Assembly: GCF_026343335.1 (NCBI RefSeq)
Contig: NZ_JAPELX010000001.1
Location: forward strand, 1,054,001-1,118,000
Length of the DNA stretch: 64,000 bases
Reading direction: 5' to 3'
Source: Streptomyces sp. NBC_00078
GTDB taxonomy: Bacteria > Actinomycetota > Actinomycetes > Streptomycetales > Streptomycetaceae
Part shown: positions 61,445 through 64,000 of the stretch, one piece after another
Position numbering within the stretch: position 1 is the stretch's first letter
Layout: each line of letters starts with the position of its first letter
The notes under the pieces: generated by a model
The model's database searches: none
What the model saw: the letters and a program-made list of their open reading frames with translations, nothing else
Told to the model about the DNA's origin: nothing
Program-made: the position numbers and the translations under genes

Positions 61445-61503
61445 TTGACCGCAGGCGCGCGCCGAGCGGACCATGTTGCGCATCGCTCACCTTGTTGTGC
61501 AAT
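61445..61503 (+). promoter_or_regulatory. Promoter and twin GTTGCGCA site of purU
   Basis: TTGACC (61445-61450), an 18-base spacer and GACCAT (61469-61474) are followed at once by GTTGCGCATC (61475) and GTTGTGCAAT (61494), again 19 bp apart. The third occurrence of this layout in the region. Confidence 0.5.
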
Positions 61504-61523
61504 ACGCACCGACGGAGGCCGAC

Positions 61524-62405
61524 GTGTCCCCAAAGTCCCCTCGATCGCAACCCGGCCGCGAGTACGTCCTCACTCTCTCCTGTCCCGACAGTGCGGGGCT
61601 GGTCCACGCCGTGAGCGGCTTTCTCGTCCGGAACTCGGGCAACATCCTGGAAAGCCAGCAGTTCGACGATCGCCTTCAGGACCGTTTCTTCATGAGGGTC
61701 CATTTCGAGGTTTCCGATCCGAACGCCGCTCTGCAAACACTGCGTTACCGGTTCGGTCCCGTCGCCGAGGCCTACCGGATCTCCTGGAGCCTGCGGGACG
61801 CGTCGACGCCGACCCGGACGCTGATCATGGTGTCCAAGTTCGGTCACTGCCTCAACGACCTGCTCTTCCGCCGGCGCACCGGCGCCCTCAACATCGAGAT
61901 CCCCGCGATCGTCTCCAACCACCGGGACTTCGAGAGCCTGGCGGACACCTACGGCATCCCCTTCCACCACGTCCCGGTCACCAGGGACACCAAGGCCGAG
62001 GCCGAGGCGCGGCTACTGGAGCTGGTACAGGAACTGGACGTCGACCTGGTGGTGCTGGCCCGCTACATGCAGATCCTCTCCGACGACCTGTGCAAGCAGC
62101 TCGATGGCCGTGCCATAAACATCCACCACTCCTTCCTGCCCAGCTTCAAGGGCGCCCGCCCGTACGACCAGGCCTACGCCCGCGGGGTGAAGCTCGTCGG
62201 GGCGACGGCGCACTATGTGACGTCCGAACTGGACGAGGGCCAGATCATCGAGCAGGACGTGGTCCGCGTCGACCACTCGCTCGACCCGGGCGAACTGGTC
62301 ACGGTCGGCCGGGACGTGGAGGCGCAGGTGCTGGCACACGCGGTGAAGTGGCACAGCGAGAGCCGGGTGATGGTGGACGGCAACCGTACGGTGGTCTTCC
62401 GCTGA
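61524..62405 (+). CDS. purU: Formyltetrahydrofolate deformylase
   Basis: The 293-residue enzyme hydrolyses 10-formyl-THF to THF and formate, freeing THF for the folate-dependent demethylases nearby. An N-terminal ACT domain (VLTLSCPDSAGLVHAVSGFL) precedes the formyltransferase-like catalytic part with ALNIEIPAIVSNHRDFE, INIHHSFLPSFKGARPY (catalytic Asn/His) and GATAHYVTSELDEGQIIEQD. GTG 61524 has GGAGG at ideal spacing; the longer frame upstream overlaps the operator. It is divergent from betB. Confidence 0.95.
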   Translation: MSPKSPRSQPGREYVLTLSCPDSAGLVHAVSGFLVRNSGNILESQQFDDRLQDRFFMRVHFEVSDPNAALQTLRYRFGPVAEAYRISWSLRDASTPTRTLIMVSKFGHCLNDLLFRRRTGALNIEIPAIVSNHRDFESLADTYGIPFHHVPVTRDTKAEAEARLLELVQELDVDLVVLARYMQILSDDLCKQLDGRAINIHHSFLPSFKGARPYDQAYARGVKLVGATAHYVTSELDEGQIIEQDVVRVDHSLDPGELVTVGRDVEAQVLAHAVKWHSESRVMVDGNRTVVFR

Positions 62406-62410
62406 GCGGC

Positions 62411-62458
62411 ACGACATCGGTGGGCGGCCCGGATCTCCGGGCCGCCCACCGATGTCGT
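62411..62458. terminator. Bidirectional hairpin between purU and reductase genes
   Basis: Perfect 23-base arms (62411-62433, 62436-62458) lie between two converging genes, 5 bases past the purU stop. Confidence 0.85.
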
Positions 62459-62475
62459 ATACGGCCCTCAGGCGC

Positions 62476-63366
62476 TCAGCACCCCAGCCGCTCAGCCGGC
62501 GAGTCGCTCAGCCGCCCCAGCAGCGCCCGCCTCCACCGTTCGGTCTCGGCGATCTGGTTGAACGTGAACAGGTGCAGGCCGGCCACCCCCGCCGACGGCG
62601 TGGTGAGCGCCGACTCCGCACGGGCCAGCAGCTTGTGGGGCGAGTAGCCGCCGGGCGCCGCGAACCGCAGGAACCACGACGGGTGCCTGGTCAGGAAGCG
62701 CGTGGACTCCCCCACACCGATCCTCGTCGCCATCGCGAGCAGCTTCGCCCGATGTACGGGGCCCGCGACACCCAGATACACGGGCAGGGCGACGTGCCGG
62801 CGTCGTATACGAGCGAGCCACTCCCCCAGTACGCGCGCGTCGAAGCAGAGGTTGCTCACGATGTACGCGGCGTGCTCGCGCTTGTCCCACATCGCCTGGA
62901 CGGTGACGTCGTCGTGGATGAGGGGATGGCTCTCGGGGTAACCGGTGATGCCGACGCGGCTGAACGGGCCGCCCAGCTCGCTCAGTCTGCGCAGCACGGG
63001 CAGAGCGCCGTCGTAGGCCCCGGCCGGCGGGTCCGCGTCGCCCGCCGGGACGAAGACGTCGTCCACGCCCGCATCAAGGAGCCGGTCGACGACGTCCTTC
63101 AGGTGGGTGTCGTCGCGCAGCAGCCGCGCGGGCACGTGCGGGACGACGCGGTATCCGTGCGCCGCGAGCCGGACGGTGAGGTCGAGGGTCGGTTCCAGGC
63201 CCTTGACCGGCGATGCCGTGACAGTGACCTGGACGTCGTGCGGGACATGGGCGAGGACCTTGTCCTCGGTCGCCTTCGAGGGGAGCACCTCGTAGCGGAC
63301 GCTGTCGAGCAGCGCCCTGAGCCCTTCGGTCGCCAACGCTCTAGCCGGTCTGATTCTGGGCGTCAC
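62476..63366 (-). CDS. Methylenetetrahydrofolate reductase-like protein (MetF type)
   Basis: The 296-residue TIM-barrel protein resembles Met[21 protein letters not shown] near the N-terminus, [33 protein letters not shown] and [20 protein letters not shown]. It would reduce 5,10-methylene-THF (produced by the demethylases) to 5-methyl-THF. Its GTG start (63366) overlaps the end of the choline dehydrogenase gene by 26 bases and has no ribosome site, so translation is probably coupled; a TTG just past that stop is an alternative. Divergence from canonical MetF leaves some doubt on substrate. Confidence 0.8.
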   Translation of the reverse strand: MTPRIRPARALATEGLRALLDSVRYEVLPSKATEDKVLAHVPHDVQVTVTASPVKGLEPTLDLTVRLAAHGYRVVPHVPARLLRDDTHLKDVVDRLLDAGVDDVFVPAGDADPPAGAYDGALPVLRRLSELGGPFSRVGITGYPESHPLIHDDVTVQAMWDKREHAAYIVSNLCFDARVLGEWLARIRRRHVALPVYLGVAGPVHRAKLLAMATRIGVGESTRFLTRHPSWFLRFAAPGGYSPHKLLARAESALTTPSAGVAGLHLFTFNQIAETERWRRALLGRLSDSPAERLGC

Positions 63367-64000
63367 GGTGGCGGTAGTACGCGGCCTTGGAGGCGGGCAG
63401 CGGCTCCTTGCCGAGGATCAGGTCGGCGGCCTTCTCGGCGATCATCATCACGGGTGCGTAGATGTTGCCGTTGGTGACGTAGGGCATCACGGACGCGTCG
63501 ACCACACGCAGGCCGTCCACGCCGTGCACGCGCATGCTGGCCGGGTCGACGACAGCCATCTCGTCGGTGCCCATCTTGCAGGTGCAGGACGGGTGCAGGG
63601 CGGTCTCGCCCTCCTTGGCGACCCAGGCGAGGATCTGCTCGTCCGACTCCACCTCCGGGCCGGGCGAGACCTCCCCGCCGTTGTACGGGGCCATCGCGGG
63701 CTGGTTGAGGAGCTTGCGGGCCACCCGGACCGACTCGACCCACTCACGGCGGTCCTGCTCGGTGGAGAGGTAGTTGAAGCGCAGCGCCGGGTGCTCGCGC
63801 GGGTCCTTGCTCTTGATCTTCACCGAGCCGATCGCGTCGGAGTACATCGGCCCCACGTGCACCTGGTAGCCGTGGCCGCCGGCCGGCGAGGAACCGTCGT
63901 AGCGGACCGCGATCGGCAGGAAGTGGAACATCAGGTTGGGGTAGTCGACGTCCTCGTTGCTGCGGGCGAAGCCGCCGGCCTCGAAGTGGTTGGTGGCGGC
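63341..64000 (-). CDS. betA: Choline dehydrogenase-like GMC oxidoreductase (partial, 5' end outside)
   Basis: The visible 219 C-terminal residues belong to a GMC flavoenzyme that would oxidise choline to betaine aldehyde. They include [20 protein letters not shown], the catalytic region [20 protein letters not shown] with its active-site His, and the closing signature [20 protein letters not shown]. The frame continues past the ATG at 63931 to the window edge, so that codon is internal. Linkage to betB and a betaine transporter supports the choline assignment. Confidence 0.9.
   Translation of the reverse strand, partial: AATNHFEAGGFARSNEDVDYPNLMFHFLPIAVRYDGSSPAGGHGYQVHVGPMYSDAIGSVKIKSKDPREHPALRFNYLSTEQDRREWVESVRVARKLLNQPAMAPYNGGEVSPGPEVESDEQILAWVAKEGETALHPSCTCKMGTDEMAVVDPASMRVHGVDGLRVVDASVMPYVTNGNIYAPVMMIAEKAADLILGKEPLPASKAAYYRHRDAQNQTG

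Overview
The window looks like chromosome from a Streptomyces or close relative. GC content is very high, GTG starts are common, and there are many Tat- and Sec-secreted polysaccharidases. Other typical genes are RsbU-like phosphatases with PAS, GAF and HATPase modules, a one-pass Ser/Thr kinase, a streptogrisin-type protease and a CGNR zinc-finger protein. No rRNA, tRNA or CRISPR array was seen.

Region 1 (1-27.1 kb) is a plant cell-wall (hemicellulose) island. It holds a sugar-binding lipoprotein (partial), GH29 fucosidase, GH27 galactosidase, GH43, GH10 xylanase, an expansin-like protein, GH12, GH74, GH42 galactosidase, GH1 glucosidase and GH31 alpha-xylosidase. Together these can cut the xyloglucan backbone (GH74, GH12), remove fucose, galactose and xylose (GH29, GH42, GH31) and hydrolyse the glucan (GH1). 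Six copies of the 14-bp palindrome TCGAAGCGCTTCGA (two exact-palindrome pairs plus GTGAAGCG variants) lie in three intergenic regions of the island and suggest one LacI-type regulon. The island is eroding: it has relics of a GH43, two GH3 genes, a solute-binding protein and an AAA transposition ATPase. An IS630-family element with 32-bp terminal repeats and a passenger gene sits between two of the operators. An unrelated RsbU-like phosphatase lies at 4.2-6.7 kb.

Region 2 (27.1-42.1 kb) is mixed signalling and stress genes: an APH-fold kinase, a secreted protein made of PEHPEKPAY repeats, a GNAT/CGNR divergent pair, a Ser/Thr kinase, a VOC protein, three more SpoIIE-type phosphatases, an EF-hand protein, a DUF6629 membrane protein and a chitin-binding streptogrisin.

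Region 3 (42.1-46.2 kb) is a tightly coupled five-gene operon. It encodes a 62-residue peptide, an unknown protein, two paralogous alpha-helical proteins (DUF6895-like) and a beta-lactamase-fold hydrolase, with a 22-bp tandem repeat in its promoter. It is the best candidate here for an undescribed system.

Region 4 (46.2-64 kb) is choline/glycine-betaine uptake and catabolism to serine. One operon holds dimethylglycine oxidase, serine hydroxymethyltransferase and sarcosine oxidase (soxB, a fused soxD-soxA, soxG). A second holds an aldehyde dehydrogenase and a quaternary-amine ABC transporter. Next to them are purU, a methylenetetrahydrofolate reductase-like gene and choline dehydrogenase (partial). 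Three promoters share a TTGAC -35 box followed by a twin GTTGCGCA site, which points to one regulator. No regulator gene for this set or for the sugar island lies in the window.
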